Below, piece by piece: positions 63,610 to 64,000 of a stretch of 64,000 nucleotides of DNA. The notes beneath the pieces were generated by a model that was given only the letters and a program-made list of their open reading frames with translations, was not told where the DNA came from and did not search any database. How positions within the stretch are numbered: position 1 is the first letter of the stretch; every line of letters starts with the position of its first letter. Source of the DNA: Plumapathes pennacea (Eukaryota > Cnidaria > Anthozoa > Antipatharia > Myriopathidae); assembly GCA_964036295.1 (NCBI GenBank), contig OZ038469.1:8634067-8698066 (forward strand), written 5' to 3'. The translations under genes and the position numbers were made by a program.

Positions 63610-64000
63610 AATGTCAGAATCTACAGAAAATACAGATCAAATAACAAATGTTCCAACCGATATCGAAAAGAAACCTGTGAAGAAAAAAGATCCAAAGAAA
63701 GTCGCCGCTGGTAAAGCCTTAGCAAATAAGAACAAGGGAGCAAGATAAGCGTTAAGAGAGAGTCAGGAAAATCAGAAAAATAATGAAAGTGTTAATCCTC
63801 TAAGTTTCTTGGATGTGACTAATGTATTACAAATGACATCCGCTTTGATAGGTTCTTGTTTCGTGATTTACCACGGTTATAAACTTTTTTATCTACCAAA
63901 ATCAGAAGAACATGTCAAACATGAAATGGTCGTGAAAACACCTGTTGATACGAATGAAGAAAAAGAATCAACTCCATTTGAGAAAACTAAGAATCAACCA
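63610..64000 (+). pseudogene. Array unit C: VAAGK single-span protein, broken and cut by the window end
   Basis: Starts MSESTENTDQITNVPTD. The same TAA as in unit B lies at about 63746. The window ends inside its acidic tail, so the array continues to the right. Confidence 0.7.

Larger units (their letters stand above)
52111..64000 (+). repeat. Tandem array of a deleted Polinton derivative, at least three units
   Basis: Unit A 52111-58919 (with a 2.75-kb insertion), unit B 58922-61880, unit C 61885 to beyond the window. Each has the same order: integrase C-part (minus), capsid fragment, ATPase tail, ATPase-neighbour gene, VAAGK gene, 80-aa gene, microprotein gene fused to the polymerase tail (all plus). 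Period about 3.0 kb. Gene order equals the reverse of the intact Polinton with two internal deletions (capsid-to-ATPase, and microprotein-to-polymerase). Sequence differs clearly from the 31716-46607 element, so a second lineage was the source. Confidence 0.9.

Overview
The window looks like repeat-rich nuclear DNA of an invertebrate animal, most probably a cnidarian such as a stony coral. No operons or bacterial signals are present. It is AT-rich, and its recognisable content is eukaryotic mobile DNA: Penelope-like, BEL/Pao and Polinton/Maverick elements, elements with 23-residue STPR-type repeats, and several miniature inverted-repeat elements. The cnidarian assignment is inference from this mixture. 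I found no convincing complete host gene.

Layout. Positions 941-11630 hold a degraded STPR-bearing element (copy A). It is split by one large palindromic insertion at 966-10268: two 4.27-kb arms of a Penelope-like retroelement, head to head around a 768-bp spacer. From 11.6 to 30.5 kb lies a mosaic: three further copies of the STPR-bearing element (B, C, D), a related STPR fragment, three copies of a roughly 1.1-kb repeat, small foldback elements, a tRNA-Glu-like relic, a short tandem repeat and weak host-gene-like exons near 26-27.5 kb.

From 30933 to 51544 there is a decayed BEL/Pao LTR retrotransposon on the minus strand, with gag, protease, RT, RNase H and integrase. Its integrase is interrupted by a 14.9-kb Polinton/Maverick element at 31716-46607, with 258-bp terminal inverted repeats and a short target duplication (ATCTG). 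The Polinton carries protein-primed DNA polymerase B (broken by two frameshifts), retroviral-type integrase, a packaging ATPase, a probable double-jelly-roll major capsid protein, and about a dozen small structural or membrane proteins. One small ORF ends in a cluster of PSAP and PPxY late-domain motifs. No maturation protease was recognised.

From about 52111 to the window end there is a head-to-tail array of at least three units of about 3 kb. They derive from a second, internally deleted Polinton lineage: integrase, capsid fragment, ATPase tail, small membrane proteins, polymerase tail. The units share the same old deletions and frameshifts, so they were amplified after decay. Unit A is interrupted by a 2.75-kb insertion that may carry a membrane-protein gene fragment.

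In the intact-length Polinton the genes form a virus-like kit: PolB and integrase for replication and insertion, and the capsid protein, ATPase and small membrane proteins for particle assembly. The main points of interest are the palindromic Penelope-like insertion, the tandem array of a dead Polinton derivative, two ORFs that share a start encoded inside the inverted repeats, and the late-domain ORF.
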